From the NCBI RefSeq assembly GCF_017916365.1, contig NZ_JAFMSU010000001.1:682001-746000 (forward strand): a stretch of DNA of 64,000 nt, in the 5' to 3' direction. This DNA comes from Rufibacter roseolus. GTDB taxonomy: Bacteria > Bacteroidota > Bacteroidia > Cytophagales > Hymenobacteraceae. Positions within the stretch are counted from its first letter, which is position 1; each line of letters opens with the position of its first letter. The translations under genes were made by a program, and so were the position numbers. The notes below the pieces were generated by a model that did no database searches, was not told the origin of the DNA, and saw only the letters and a list, made by a program, of their open reading frames with translations. Shown piece by piece: positions 16,066 through 24,374 of the stretch.

Positions 16066-17103
16066 CTAGGAAGGATGGTTGCGGTAGATTGTCAGTTCAT
16101 CGTCTGCCACCATTCTCCGGGAGGCAAACTGAAGAGCCGGTAACCTTGGTGCCTTGATACCGTGCGCCAGGTTCTTCGGGCTTCTGAAAACCCTGATCTC
16201 ATCCCATAGATTATTCTGCAGCAGCGCCTCCAGTAAGACCGTGCCGCCTTCTACCAAAATGGATTGTACGTTTCGCTGGTATAAATTGGTTAGCATCTGA
16301 TTCAGGAAAGTGCCATCTGGGGACAGGGTAACGAATTCTGTTTGGGCGCTGCTCGCCTTCTCTTGTAAGGTGTAAATAACCGTGGGCTGGCTGTCATCCA
16401 GCAGTTGGTGCGTTTCGGGAATCTGTAATTGCTTGTCAATGGCGATTCTCAAGGGCGCTTGGCCGGGCCAGTGCCGGGTATTCAACTGTGGGTTGTCGTG
16501 GATTGCCGTGCGGGTGCCCACCATGATGGCTTGTTCTTCGGTGCGCCACTTATGCACCAGTTGCTTTGCCATAGGGCCGGAGATTTGGGTCGCCTGGTAA
16601 TCAGGCAAGGCAATGAACCCGTCCGATGACTCGGCCCACTTCAGGACCAAGTAAGGGCGCTTTTTGGTCTGGAAGGTGAAGAACCGCCGGTTCAGCTCCA
16701 GGCCTTCCTGTTCCAGTACCCCGATATGGACTTTGCAGCCGGCATCCAGTAGTTTCTTGATCCCCCTGCCCGCCACCAGCGGGTTGGGGTCTGTGTTGCA
16801 GATTATGACATCGCGCACGCCATGCTCCAGGAGGAAATCAGCGCAGGGTGGGGTCTTGCCGTAATGGGAGCAAGGCTCCAGCGTGACGTACACACGGCTG
16901 TGGGGGAGCAGGCTTTTGTCCTGCACGCTGTTGATGGCGTTGACCTCGGCATGGAGGCCTCCGTACTGCTGATGCCAGCCCTCGCCTATGATCTTGTGTT
17001 TGTGGACTACCACGCAACCCACAATGGGATTAGGGCGTGCGTAGCCACTGCCTACGGCTGCCAAATCCAGCGCCCGCTGCATGTATTTTTCCTCTGTATG
17101 CAT
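16066..17103 (-). CDS. ribD: Bifunctional riboflavin biosynthesis deaminase/reductase
   Basis: 345 residues with two domains. The N-terminal cytidine-deaminase-like domain (1-145) carries the Zn site HAEVNAI and PCSHYGKTPPC and deaminates the pyrimidine intermediate; VGSGYARPNPIVGCVVV is the usual start. The C-terminal RibD reductase (from about 150: RPYLVLKWAESSDGFIAL) has MVGTRTAIHDNPQLNTR and ILVEGGTVLLEALL, and reduces the ribosyl group with NADPH. No other rib gene is adjacent and no FMN riboswitch is evident in the short 79-base gap to the divergent prmC gene. Confidence 0.94.
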   Translation of the reverse strand: MHTEEKYMQRALDLAAVGSGYARPNPIVGCVVVHKHKIIGEGWHQQYGGLHAEVNAINSVQDKSLLPHSRVYVTLEPCSHYGKTPPCADFLLEHGVRDVIICNTDPNPLVAGRGIKKLLDAGCKVHIGVLEQEGLELNRRFFTFQTKKRPYLVLKWAESSDGFIALPDYQATQISGPMAKQLVHKWRTEEQAIMVGTRTAIHDNPQLNTRHWPGQAPLRIAIDKQLQIPETHQLLDDSQPTVIYTLQEKASSAQTEFVTLSPDGTFLNQMLTNLYQRNVQSILVEGGTVLLEALLQNNLWDEIRVFRSPKNLAHGIKAPRLPALQFASRRMVADDELTIYRNHPS

Positions 17104-17150
17104 TACCTGTATTTACGCGCCCTTTGGTGATCCATGCCCGAATATCGGGT

Positions 17151-17174
17151 GTTTTTTCAGAAATTGCCTAAAAC
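17151..17174. repeat. IPE half-copy
   Basis: Only the right half is clear: TTTTTTCAGAAATTGCCTAAAAC. It lies between two divergent 5' ends, an unusual place for this family. Confidence 0.4.
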
Positions 17175-17182
17175 TGGCCTTT

Positions 17183-18040
17183 ATGCAGACCCTTGAAGCT
17201 ATTTTAGAGCACTTGGCTCACCAACTGGAAACGCTCTATGAAGCTCCGGAGGCCCGCACCATGGCCGAGTGGACCCTGCAGCATGTGCTGGGCGCGGGTA
17301 GGTTTGAGTTGTTGCGCCGGCGGAAAGAAGAGGCTCCCGAAGAGGTGCAAAAACAGGTGCATGGATATCTGGAGCGGCTGCTGCGGCATGAACCACTGCA
17401 GTATGTCTTAGGCGAAGCCTCTTTCTATGGCCGGGAGTTCAAGGTCACGCCATCAGTGCTCATTCCAAGGCCCGAAACAGAAGAGTTGGTGCAGCGGGTC
17501 ATCAGAACCTATCAGCATAAGGCGGGAGTAAAGTTATTGGATATTGGCACCGGGAGCGGCTGTATTCCAATCACGCTGGCGGCTGAGCTGCAAAATGCCC
17601 AGGTCTGGGGTTTAGATGTTTCCTCGGAGGCGTTGAAGGTGGCAAGGGTTAATGCTCAGGAGTTAGGGCAATCGGTCACCTGGCTGCAGCAGGATATCCT
17701 GCAGGAGGTACCCGCTTTAGAACTGCAAAGCCTGGATGCCGTGATCAGTAATCCGCCGTACGTGCTGGAGGAGGAGAAAGGCCAAATGCGGCAGAACGTG
17801 CTGGCGTTTGAGCCGCACATGGCGCTGTTCGTTCCCAATGAAGATCCCTTGCTTTTTTACCGGCGCATTGCAGTAGTGGCGCAACAACTGCTGAAGAAGG
17901 GGGGCAAACTCTACTTTGAAATAAATGAGCGCTTCGCCGAAGAGACACTAGAAATGCTGAAAGAAATGGGCTATCAGGAAATCAGGGTTTGTAAGGATCT
18001 GCGGGGAAAAGATCGGGTATCTGAAGCAGTCTGGGAATGA
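17183..18040 (+). CDS. prmC: Peptide chain release factor N5-glutamine methyltransferase
   Basis: 285 residues from the ATG at 17183; the frame is open further upstream into ribD but that part is not family-like. Class I SAM methyltransferase that methylates the GGQ glutamine of release factors RF1/RF2. N-terminal helical domain, then LIPRPETEELV, SAM-binding LDIGTGSGCIPITLA, and the catalytic ISNPPYV (NPPY), followed by EPHMALFVPNEDPLLFYRRI. Everything needed is intact. It is divergent from ribD. Confidence 0.93.
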   Translation: MQTLEAILEHLAHQLETLYEAPEARTMAEWTLQHVLGAGRFELLRRRKEEAPEEVQKQVHGYLERLLRHEPLQYVLGEASFYGREFKVTPSVLIPRPETEELVQRVIRTYQHKAGVKLLDIGTGSGCIPITLAAELQNAQVWGLDVSSEALKVARVNAQELGQSVTWLQQDILQEVPALELQSLDAVISNPPYVLEEEKGQMRQNVLAFEPHMALFVPNEDPLLFYRRIAVVAQQLLKKGGKLYFEINERFAEETLEMLKEMGYQEIRVCKDLRGKDRVSEAVWE

Positions 18041-18099
18041 TTTTCTACTGAAAGCGTGATGAATACAACCACGTTACCGGGAATTATTATAAAAACCCC

Positions 18100-18107
18100 T
18101 ACCTTTG
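18100..18107 (+). promoter_or_regulatory. Predicted -7 box of the nucleotide-sugar cluster (TACCTTTG)
   Basis: TACCTTTG about 75 bases before the first ATG of the cluster. It would drive at least the first four genes, which are packed with gaps of 1-9 bases. Confidence 0.5.
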
Positions 18108-18182
18108 CGGCTGCAAAAAAATGATATCCAAATAAGACGGTTATCCGTAAAGAGTCCGGCTCTTTGAACAAGCTCCAGTACC

Positions 18183-18782
18183 ATGAACCAACCTGCTTCC
18201 GCGTACACCGCCCATGAAACCGCTGTCATTGACGAAGGCTGTACCATTGGGGAGGGGACCAAGATCTGGCATTTCTCGCACATCATGTCTGATTGTGTCA
18301 TTGGAAAGCGCTGCAATATTGGGCAGAACGTGGTTATTTCTCCCGGAGTCGTCTTGGGGGAGAATGTCAAAATCCAAAATAACGTATCGGTTTACACCGG
18401 GGTGGTGTGCGAGGACGATGTCTTCCTAGGCCCTTCAATGGTATTTACCAACGTGCTCAACCCCAGAAGCGCCATTAACCGGCGGGGAGAGTATCAGAAG
18501 ACCCTGGTACAGAAGGGTGCCAGTATCGGGGCCAACGCCACCGTGGTGTGCGGCCATACTATTGGGGCCTACGCCCTCATAGGCGCCGGAGCCGTGGTGA
18601 CCAAGGATGTGCCGCCTTATGCGCTGGTCTACGGAAACCCCTCCAAGCAGCATGGGTGGGTCAGTGAGGCTGGGCACAAGCTGGCCTTTGATGGCATGAA
18701 TGAAGCTATTTGCCCGGAAACAGGCGAGAAATATAAAATAGAGAATAATCAAGTAACTAAATCGTCCATTCAAATAGATTAA
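18183..18782 (+). CDS. WbpD/WlbB-like UDP-amino-sugar N-acetyltransferase (left-handed beta-helix)
   Basis: 199 residues made of hexapeptide repeats (AVIDEGCTIGEGTKIWHFSHIM, VIGKRCNIGQNVVISPGVVLGENVKIQNNVSVY). The match is to WbpD/WlbB enzymes, which acetylate the 3-amino group of UDP-GlcNAc(3N)A using acetyl-CoA. The conserved VFTNVLNPRSAINRR loop and GAGAVVTKDVPPYALVYGNP are typical. The C-terminal tail (CPETGEKYKI) is also usual for the family. Two bases separate it from the dehydrogenase gene. The aminotransferase (WbpE) and second oxidase (WbpB) of that pathway are not in this window, so the exact sugar is uncertain. Confidence 0.85.
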   Translation: MNQPASAYTAHETAVIDEGCTIGEGTKIWHFSHIMSDCVIGKRCNIGQNVVISPGVVLGENVKIQNNVSVYTGVVCEDDVFLGPSMVFTNVLNPRSAINRRGEYQKTLVQKGASIGANATVVCGHTIGAYALIGAGAVVTKDVPPYALVYGNPSKQHGWVSEAGHKLAFDGMNEAICPETGEKYKIENNQVTKSSIQID

Positions 18783-18784
18783 CT

Positions 18785-20074
18785 GTGTACCAGCAACTCC
18801 TCAACAAAGAAGCCAAACTGGCTGTCATCGGATTAGGATATGTAGGACTTCCCATTGCCCTGGAGTTCGCCAAAAAAATCAGTGTTATCGGGTTTGACAT
18901 CAATGCCAAGCGGGTAGAGTTGATGAAAAACAACGTGGATCCAAGCGGTGAGCTGGAGGCATCTGCGTTTGAAGGATGTGATATCACCTTCACCAATGAC
19001 CTGGAAGTTTTAAGAGAAGCCCGGTTTTTCATTGTAGCCGTGCCCACCCCTATTGATAACCACGCTTTGCCAGATTTGAAGCCTCTCCTAGGTGCCTCCA
19101 CCACGGTAGGTAAGGTTTTGAAACAAGGCGATTATGTGGTGTATGAGTCTACCGTATACCCAGGCTGCACTGAAGAAGACTGTATTCCAATTTTGGAGCG
19201 TGAGTCTGGCCTGAAATTCCCTGCTGATTTCAAAGTAGGTTACTCCCCGGAGCGCATCAACCCAGGCGACAAAGAGCACACGCTTACCAAGATTGTGAAG
19301 GTGGTATCTGGCTGTGACGCAGAGTCTCTGGACATCATTGCAAAAGTTTATGAGCTGGTGATTCAGGCTGGGGTGCACCGTGCATCTTCTATTAAAGTAG
19401 CCGAGGCTGCCAAGATCATCGAGAATACCCAGCGCGACGTGAACATCGCCTTGATGAACGAGCTGTCCATCATCTTTGACCGGATGAACATCAATACCTA
19501 CGAAGTGTTGGAGGCCTCCGGCACCAAGTGGAACTTCCTGAAATTCTTCCCGGGTCTGGTAGGTGGCCACTGCATCGGCGTGGATCCTTACTACCTGACC
19601 TACAAAGCCAAAGCGCTGGGCTACGATTCCAAAATCATTCTGAGCGGCCGTACCATCAACGACGGCATGGGTGCTTATGTAGCCAGCAAAGCCATAAAAA
19701 TGATGATCAAGGAAGGGAAAGCCATTTCCAAAGCCAAAGTGTTGGTGATGGGTGCTACCTTCAAAGAGAACGTGGAGGATATCCGTAACTCAAAGGTGGC
19801 CGATGTGATCAACGAACTGAAGAGCTTCGGGGTGCAGGTAGACGTGGTGGATCCGTATGCTTCTTCTGAAGAACTGGAGCATGAGTACGGTTTCGCCTTA
19901 ACGGCTAACCCAAGTAATGACTATGATGCGGTGGTTGTGGCCGTAAACCATAAAGATTACCTGGAGCTGGACGAAAACTATTTCCAGAGCATCTCCGCCG
20001 ATAGTCCTATTGTCATTGACCTGAAAGGGATTTATCGCGGAAAAATCAATACATTGCCTTACTGGAGCTTATAA
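18785..20074 (+). CDS. Nucleotide sugar 6-dehydrogenase (WbpA/TviB type)
   Basis: 429 residues from a GTG start. NAD-dependent four-electron oxidation of a UDP-HexNAc to the uronic acid. Rossmann motif VIGLGYVGLPIALEFAKK, VAVPTPID, ESTVYPGCTEE, SPERINPGD, KIIENTQRDVNIALMNE, and the catalytic-cysteine segment GGHCIGVDPYYLTYKA are all present; the last matches the UDP-GlcNAc/GalNAc dehydrogenases and not UDP-glucose dehydrogenase (which has FGGSCF). MGATFKENVEDIRNSK is in the UDP-binding C-terminal domain. With the WbpP-like epimerase downstream, product could be UDP-GlcNAcA or UDP-GalNAcA. Confidence 0.9.
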   Translation: MYQQLLNKEAKLAVIGLGYVGLPIALEFAKKISVIGFDINAKRVELMKNNVDPSGELEASAFEGCDITFTNDLEVLREARFFIVAVPTPIDNHALPDLKPLLGASTTVGKVLKQGDYVVYESTVYPGCTEEDCIPILERESGLKFPADFKVGYSPERINPGDKEHTLTKIVKVVSGCDAESLDIIAKVYELVIQAGVHRASSIKVAEAAKIIENTQRDVNIALMNELSIIFDRMNINTYEVLEASGTKWNFLKFFPGLVGGHCIGVDPYYLTYKAKALGYDSKIILSGRTINDGMGAYVASKAIKMMIKEGKAISKAKVLVMGATFKENVEDIRNSKVADVINELKSFGVQVDVVDPYASSEELEHEYGFALTANPSNDYDAVVVAVNHKDYLELDENYFQSISADSPIVIDLKGIYRGKINTLPYWSL

Positions 20075-20083
20075 TCTATTCTT

Positions 20084-21115
20084 ATGAGTAAAATTCTTGT
20101 TACCGGCGGAGCAGGCTACATTGGCTCCCACACCGTGGTAGAACTGGCACAGGCTGGTTATACGCCCATCATCGTTGATAATTTCAGCAATTCTGAGGAA
20201 CGGGTGCTGGAGGGGCTTACCCAGATTCTGGGTAAGGAAGTACCCTGCTATAAAGTAGATTGCACCGATGCCGTTGCGTTACAGGAAGTTTTCTCAAAAG
20301 AAGGCGATATTACCGGCGTAATCCACTTCGCGGCTTATAAGGCGGTAGGAGAGTCGGTGAAGGAGCCTTTGAAGTACTACCACAACAACGTGGCCGGATT
20401 GGTAACCTTGTTGCAGGTGATGGAAGCCAATCAGGTAACTCAGTTGGTGTTCTCTTCTTCCTGCACGGTCTACGGTATTCCCGAGAAGCTACCGGTAACA
20501 GAGCAAACCCCTACGCAGAAAGCCAACTCGCCTTACGGCAATACCAAGAAGATTGACGAGGAGATTCTGCAGGATGTGGCCAATAGCGGCAGCTATGCTG
20601 TAAAGTCCATTGCCCTTCGGTACTTCAATCCGGTAGGCGCACATGAATCAGCGTTGATTGGGGAGTTGCCGCTGGGTATCCCAAGCAATCTGGTGCCTTT
20701 CATCACCCAGACTGCTGCCGGCATCCGGGAGAGTTTAACCGTGTTCGGGACCGACTACGATACGCCTGACGGAAGCAATATCCGTGATTACGTGCACGTA
20801 GTGGATTTGGCTAAAGCCCACGTGGCCGCCATCAAACGCTTGGAGAAACCAGATGCCGTACCCTACGAAGTGTTCAACATCGGTACCGGACAAGGCAGCA
20901 GCGTGCTGGAAGTGATTAAGGCTTTTGAAAAAGCTACCGGCCAAAAATTCAACTATAAAATTGGTCCTCGTCGCGCAGGTGACGTTCCTGCCATCTACGC
21001 CGATGTGACCAAAGCCACCCAGGAACTCGGCTTTAAAACGTCATTATCCCTGGAAGATAGCTTGGGCAGTTCCTGGGCCTGGCAGCAACAATTAATGAAG
21101 GTAACCTCTAAGTAA
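20084..21115 (+). CDS. galE: UDP-glucose 4-epimerase
   Basis: 343 residues, extended short-chain dehydrogenase. TGGAGYIGSHTVVEL binds NAD; IHFAAYKAVGESV, FSSSCTVYG (catalytic Ser) and YGNTKKIDEE (YxxxK) are the GalE markers; RYFNPVGAH, NIRDYVHVVDLAKAH and RRAGDVPAIYAD complete it. Interconverts UDP-glucose and UDP-galactose in the cytosol for polysaccharide precursor supply. Nine bases after the dehydrogenase and one base before rfbB, so co-transcribed. Confidence 0.93.
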   Translation: MSKILVTGGAGYIGSHTVVELAQAGYTPIIVDNFSNSEERVLEGLTQILGKEVPCYKVDCTDAVALQEVFSKEGDITGVIHFAAYKAVGESVKEPLKYYHNNVAGLVTLLQVMEANQVTQLVFSSSCTVYGIPEKLPVTEQTPTQKANSPYGNTKKIDEEILQDVANSGSYAVKSIALRYFNPVGAHESALIGELPLGIPSNLVPFITQTAAGIRESLTVFGTDYDTPDGSNIRDYVHVVDLAKAHVAAIKRLEKPDAVPYEVFNIGTGQGSSVLEVIKAFEKATGQKFNYKIGPRRAGDVPAIYADVTKATQELGFKTSLSLEDSLGSSWAWQQQLMKVTSK

Positions 21116-21116
21116 G

Positions 21117-22163
21117 ATGAAAATACTAATCACAGGCGGGGCCGGTTTCATTGGTTCCCATGTAGTGCGGCTATTTGTGACCAAGTATCCAAACTACAAG
21201 ATATTCAACCTGGATAAGCTTACCTATGCTGGGAATCTTCAGAACCTGACGGATATCGAGGATGCCCCTAACTACACCTTCATCAAAGGCGACATCACCG
21301 ATCAGGAGTATATCAACGGTTTGTTCCAGGAACATCAGTTTGACGCCGTGATGCACCTGGCCGCCGAGTCGCACGTGGACCGGTCCATCACGGATCCTAT
21401 GGCCTTTGTGCGCACCAACGTGAACGGAACCTGCAACCTGCTGCACGCTGCCAAAGAACTCTGGAAATCTGATTACTCTGGAAAGGTGTTCTACCACATC
21501 TCAACTGACGAGGTGTACGGTTCACTGGGCGAGGAAGGCATGTTCACTGAGGAGACCAAGTATGATCCACGTTCTCCGTATTCGGCCTCTAAAGCCAGTT
21601 CAGATCACTTCGTGCGGGCCTACCACCACACTTACGGCTTGCCGGTGAAGATCTCTAACTGTTCCAATAACTACGGACCCAATCACTTCCCTGAGAAGCT
21701 GATTCCGTTGGCCTTGAACAACATCAAGAACAACAGACCGGTGCCGGTATATGGCAAAGGCGAGAATATTAGAGATTGGTTGTACGTGATTGACCACGCC
21801 CGTGCCATTGACGATGTGTTTCACAAAGGCAAAGAAGGCGATACCTACAACATCGGGGGCGTGAACGAGTGGCGCAACATTGACCTCATTCACCTTCTGT
21901 GCGACATCATGGACCAGAAACTGAACCGTGAGCCAGGTACCTCCCGCAAACTCATCACCTTCGTCACCGACAGAGCAGGCCACGATTTACGCTACGCCAT
22001 TGATTCTTCCAAGATCATGAATGAGCTGGGCTGGAAGCCATCCGTTACGTTTGAGGAAGGCCTGGAGAAAACGGTAGACTGGTACCTGCAAAACGAGGAG
22101 TGGTTGCAGAATGTGACCTCCGGAAGTTACCAGGAATACTACAACGAGCAATATGCCCGCTAA
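21117..22163 (+). CDS. rfbB: dTDP-glucose 4,6-dehydratase
   Basis: 348 residues. Second step of dTDP-rhamnose (and other dTDP-deoxysugar) synthesis. [41 protein letters not shown] with the Asp-Glu proton shuttle, YSASKASSDHFVRAYHHTYGLP with YxxxK, and NNYGPNHFPEKLIPL identify it firmly. rfbA is present four genes on, but rfbC and rfbD are absent from this window, so whether rhamnose is the end product cannot be decided here. Confidence 0.95.
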   Translation: MKILITGGAGFIGSHVVRLFVTKYPNYKIFNLDKLTYAGNLQNLTDIEDAPNYTFIKGDITDQEYINGLFQEHQFDAVMHLAAESHVDRSITDPMAFVRTNVNGTCNLLHAAKELWKSDYSGKVFYHISTDEVYGSLGEEGMFTEETKYDPRSPYSASKASSDHFVRAYHHTYGLPVKISNCSNNYGPNHFPEKLIPLALNNIKNNRPVPVYGKGENIRDWLYVIDHARAIDDVFHKGKEGDTYNIGGVNEWRNIDLIHLLCDIMDQKLNREPGTSRKLITFVTDRAGHDLRYAIDSSKIMNELGWKPSVTFEEGLEKTVDWYLQNEEWLQNVTSGSYQEYYNEQYAR

Positions 22164-22180
22164 ACCGCTAAATCAAAGTT

Positions 22181-22232
22181 AAAGATGCGTTTAGAGGCTG
22201 TTTTCCCGAAAACAGCCTCTAAACGCATCTTT
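22181..22232. repeat. IPE palindrome, perfect 25-bp arms
   Basis: The best copy: two perfectly complementary 25-base arms around a two-base spacer. Core is GGCTGTTTTC / GAAAACAGCC, outer stem AAAGATGCGTTTAGA. It lies 17 bases past the rfbB stop and ends in TTTGTTT, so it may terminate the first half of the sugar cluster. Confidence 0.9.
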
Positions 22233-22321
22233 GTTTATTCTGCTTACAAAGCAAAATAAAGGTTTCTTTTGAGAGAGATAACGCCATGTCAAAAGCATCA
22301 AATTGGGTAAAAAGGAACTGT

Positions 22322-22358
22322 GTTTTTAAGCCAGTTTTCTCAAAGTTGCCCTAAAACT
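22322..22358. repeat. IPE palindrome
   Basis: GTTTTTAAGCCAGTTTTC then CAAAGTTGCCCTAAAAC; several mismatches. Second copy in the same gap, 33 bases before the next start. Confidence 0.55.
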
Positions 22359-22390
22359 CATTTTAATTTTTAATTCGTTATTAATTCCCC

Positions 22391-23398
22391 GTGTACGAGA
22401 ATCCCTTTCATAACGGCTCTTTAGAGCAAACTTCCTTTCTAGTGACCGGCGGCGCCGGATTTATAGGTTCCAACTTAGTAGAGTACCTCCTAAAGTACAA
22501 CGCCAAAAAAGTGCGGGTATTGGATGATTATTCCAACGGATTCCACAAAAACCTGAGGGCCTTCCAAGACAATGACCGTCTGGAAGTGCTGGAAGGCGAT
22601 ATCCGTAGCTTAGAAACCTGCATGAAAGCCTGTGAGGGAATGGACGTAGTGTTGCACCAAGCCGCTTTAGGCTCCGTGCCCAGGAGCGTGAAAGACCCGG
22701 TCACCTCTAATGAGGTGAACGTGGGTGGTTTCGTGAACATGCTCATGGCCGCCAAAGAGCAGAACGTAAAGCGCTTCGTTTACGCCGCTTCTTCCTCTAC
22801 CTACGGTGACAGCAAGTCTTTGCCTAAAGTGGAAGACAAAATCGGTAAGCCCTTGTCTCCTTACGCGGTGACCAAATACGCCAATGAGTTGTATGCCGAT
22901 GTATTCGGAAAGACTTATGGCATGGAGATTATCGGGCTACGGTATTTCAATATCTTCGGGCCGCGCCAAGACCCGAATGGGGCGTATGCGGCCGTGATTC
23001 CGCTGTTCATTGATGCGGTGCTTAACAACCGTGGGCCGAGAATGAACGGCGACGGGGAGCAAACCCGTGACTTCACCTTCGTGGAGAACTGCGTGGAAGC
23101 AAACATCCGTGCGGCGTTGGTGGAGAACCCTGAGGCGATCAACCAGGTCTACAACATCGCGGTAGGTGACCGGACTTCTTTGAATGACCTCTTCAACATC
23201 CTAAAAGAGGAAGCCGGCGTGGACGTGCAGGCGGAGTATGGCCCTGAGCGCGCCGGTGATATCCGCGACAGTTTGGCTGATATTTCCAAGGCGCAACGCT
23301 TATTGGGCTACAACCCACAAATCAGAATCCAGGAAGGTCTGCAAAGAACCCTGGCCTGGTTCCGTGACAACCAAGATTTTATATACAACCAGAAATAA
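22391..23398 (+). CDS. UDP-N-acetylglucosamine 4-epimerase-like SDR (WbpP/TviC type)
   Basis: 335 residues from a GTG. Extended [80 protein letters not shown] (YxxxK), [21 protein letters not shown] and [16 protein letters not shown]. The combination GSVPRSV plus [15 protein letters not shown] is the signature of WbpP/Gne-type enzymes acting on N-acetylated UDP-hexoses (UDP-GlcNAc to UDP-GalNAc or the uronic acids). Four bases before rfbA. Confidence 0.88.
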   Translation: MYENPFHNGSLEQTSFLVTGGAGFIGSNLVEYLLKYNAKKVRVLDDYSNGFHKNLRAFQDNDRLEVLEGDIRSLETCMKACEGMDVVLHQAALGSVPRSVKDPVTSNEVNVGGFVNMLMAAKEQNVKRFVYAASSSTYGDSKSLPKVEDKIGKPLSPYAVTKYANELYADVFGKTYGMEIIGLRYFNIFGPRQDPNGAYAAVIPLFIDAVLNNRGPRMNGDGEQTRDFTFVENCVEANIRAALVENPEAINQVYNIAVGDRTSLNDLFNILKEEAGVDVQAEYGPERAGDIRDSLADISKAQRLLGYNPQIRIQEGLQRTLAWFRDNQDFIYNQK

Positions 23399-23402
23399 GA
23401 CC

Positions 23403-24278
23403 ATGAAAGGAATCGTCTTAGCCGGAGGCTCAGGAACAAGGTTACACCCGCTCACGCTTGCCGTTAGCAAGCAGCTGATGCCGGTGTATGACAAACCCAT
23501 GATCTATTACCCACTGTCCACGCTCATGCTGGCCGGTATCAAAGACATTCTCATCATTTCCACCCCGCACGACCTGCCCATGTTTGAGCGTCTGCTGGGC
23601 GATGGCAGCCAGATTGGATGTAATTTCAGCTACCAGGTACAGGAAGTGCCTAACGGATTGGCGCAAGCCTTTGTGTTAGGCGCTGACTTCATCGGGAATG
23701 ACAAAGCGGCCTTGATCTTAGGAGACAACATCTTCTACGGTTCCGGCATGAGCAAACTTCTGCAGGCTAACAATGATCCCGATGGTGGTGTTGTGTATGC
23801 CTACCACGTGAATGATCCGGAACGCTACGGCGTGGTGGAGTTTGACGGGAACATGAAAGCCGTCTCTATTGAAGAGAAGCCGAAGCAGCCAAAATCAAGC
23901 TACGCGGTGCCAGGCCTTTACTTCTATGACAATGACGTGGTAGAAATTGCCAAGAATTTGGAGCCCAGCCCCCGCGGAGAGTACGAGATCACCGATGTGA
24001 ACAAAGAATACCTGCGCCAGGGCAAACTAAAAGTAGGTATCCTGGACCGCGGCACGGCCTGGTTAGACACGGGTACCATCCAGTCCTTGATGCAGGCTGC
24101 TACGTTTGTGCAGGTGATTGAAGAGCGCCAAGGACTGAAAATCGGGTCTATTGAAGAAGTGGCCTACCGCATGGGCTTCATCTCTGCCGAGCAGTTGCAG
24201 CGCGTGGCCGAGCCTCTGCGCAAAAGCGGTTACGGCGATTACCTGTTGAGTGTCCTGAGAGAACAGAACAGCTTGTAA
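23403..24278 (+). CDS. rfbA: Glucose-1-phosphate thymidylyltransferase
   Basis: 291 residues from the ATG at 23403 (longer readings run into the preceding gene). Makes dTDP-glucose from dTTP and glucose-1-phosphate. Diagnostic N-terminus [32 protein letters not shown], then [41 protein letters not shown] and [13 protein letters not shown]. Length is standard. Supplies the substrate of rfbB earlier in the cluster. A canonical hairpin terminator follows. Confidence 0.95.
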   Translation: MKGIVLAGGSGTRLHPLTLAVSKQLMPVYDKPMIYYPLSTLMLAGIKDILIISTPHDLPMFERLLGDGSQIGCNFSYQVQEVPNGLAQAFVLGADFIGNDKAALILGDNIFYGSGMSKLLQANNDPDGGVVYAYHVNDPERYGVVEFDGNMKAVSIEEKPKQPKSSYAVPGLYFYDNDVVEIAKNLEPSPRGEYEITDVNKEYLRQGKLKVGILDRGTAWLDTGTIQSLMQAATFVQVIEERQGLKIGSIEEVAYRMGFISAEQLQRVAEPLRKSGYGDYLLSVLREQNSL

Positions 24279-24298
24279 AAGCGATAAACATCAAACGG

Positions 24299-24338
24299 AA
24301 AGCCCTGTGAGATTGAGTTCTTCACAGGGCTTTCTATT
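24299..24338 (+). terminator. Terminator after rfbA
   Basis: AAAGCCCTGTGA / TCACAGGGCTTT stem, followed by CTATTTAT. It ends the nucleotide-sugar cluster. An IPE copy starts at its right foot. Confidence 0.8.
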
Positions 24339-24372
24339 TATAGGCTGTTTTTAGGGAATTGGGGCAGAAACT
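24336..24372. repeat. IPE palindrome abutting a terminator
   Basis: TTTATAGGCTGTTTTTAGG then GAATTGGGGCAGAAACTG; decayed copy directly joined to the rfbA terminator and 3 bases from the chrA stop. Confidence 0.5.
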
Positions 24373-24374
24373 GA

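Noticed and set aside
17104-17182. FMN riboswitch upstream of ribD
   Set aside because: The divergent gap is only 79 bases and lacks the conserved riboswitch core.
22164-22390. Possible direct-repeat array or CRISPR from repeated palindromes
   Set aside because: Only two palindromes with no regular spacers. No CRISPR-like array or cas gene exists in the window.
23238-23402. Upstream extension of rfbA
   Set aside because: Overlaps the preceding epimerase gene in another frame; the ATG at 23403 matches the family.
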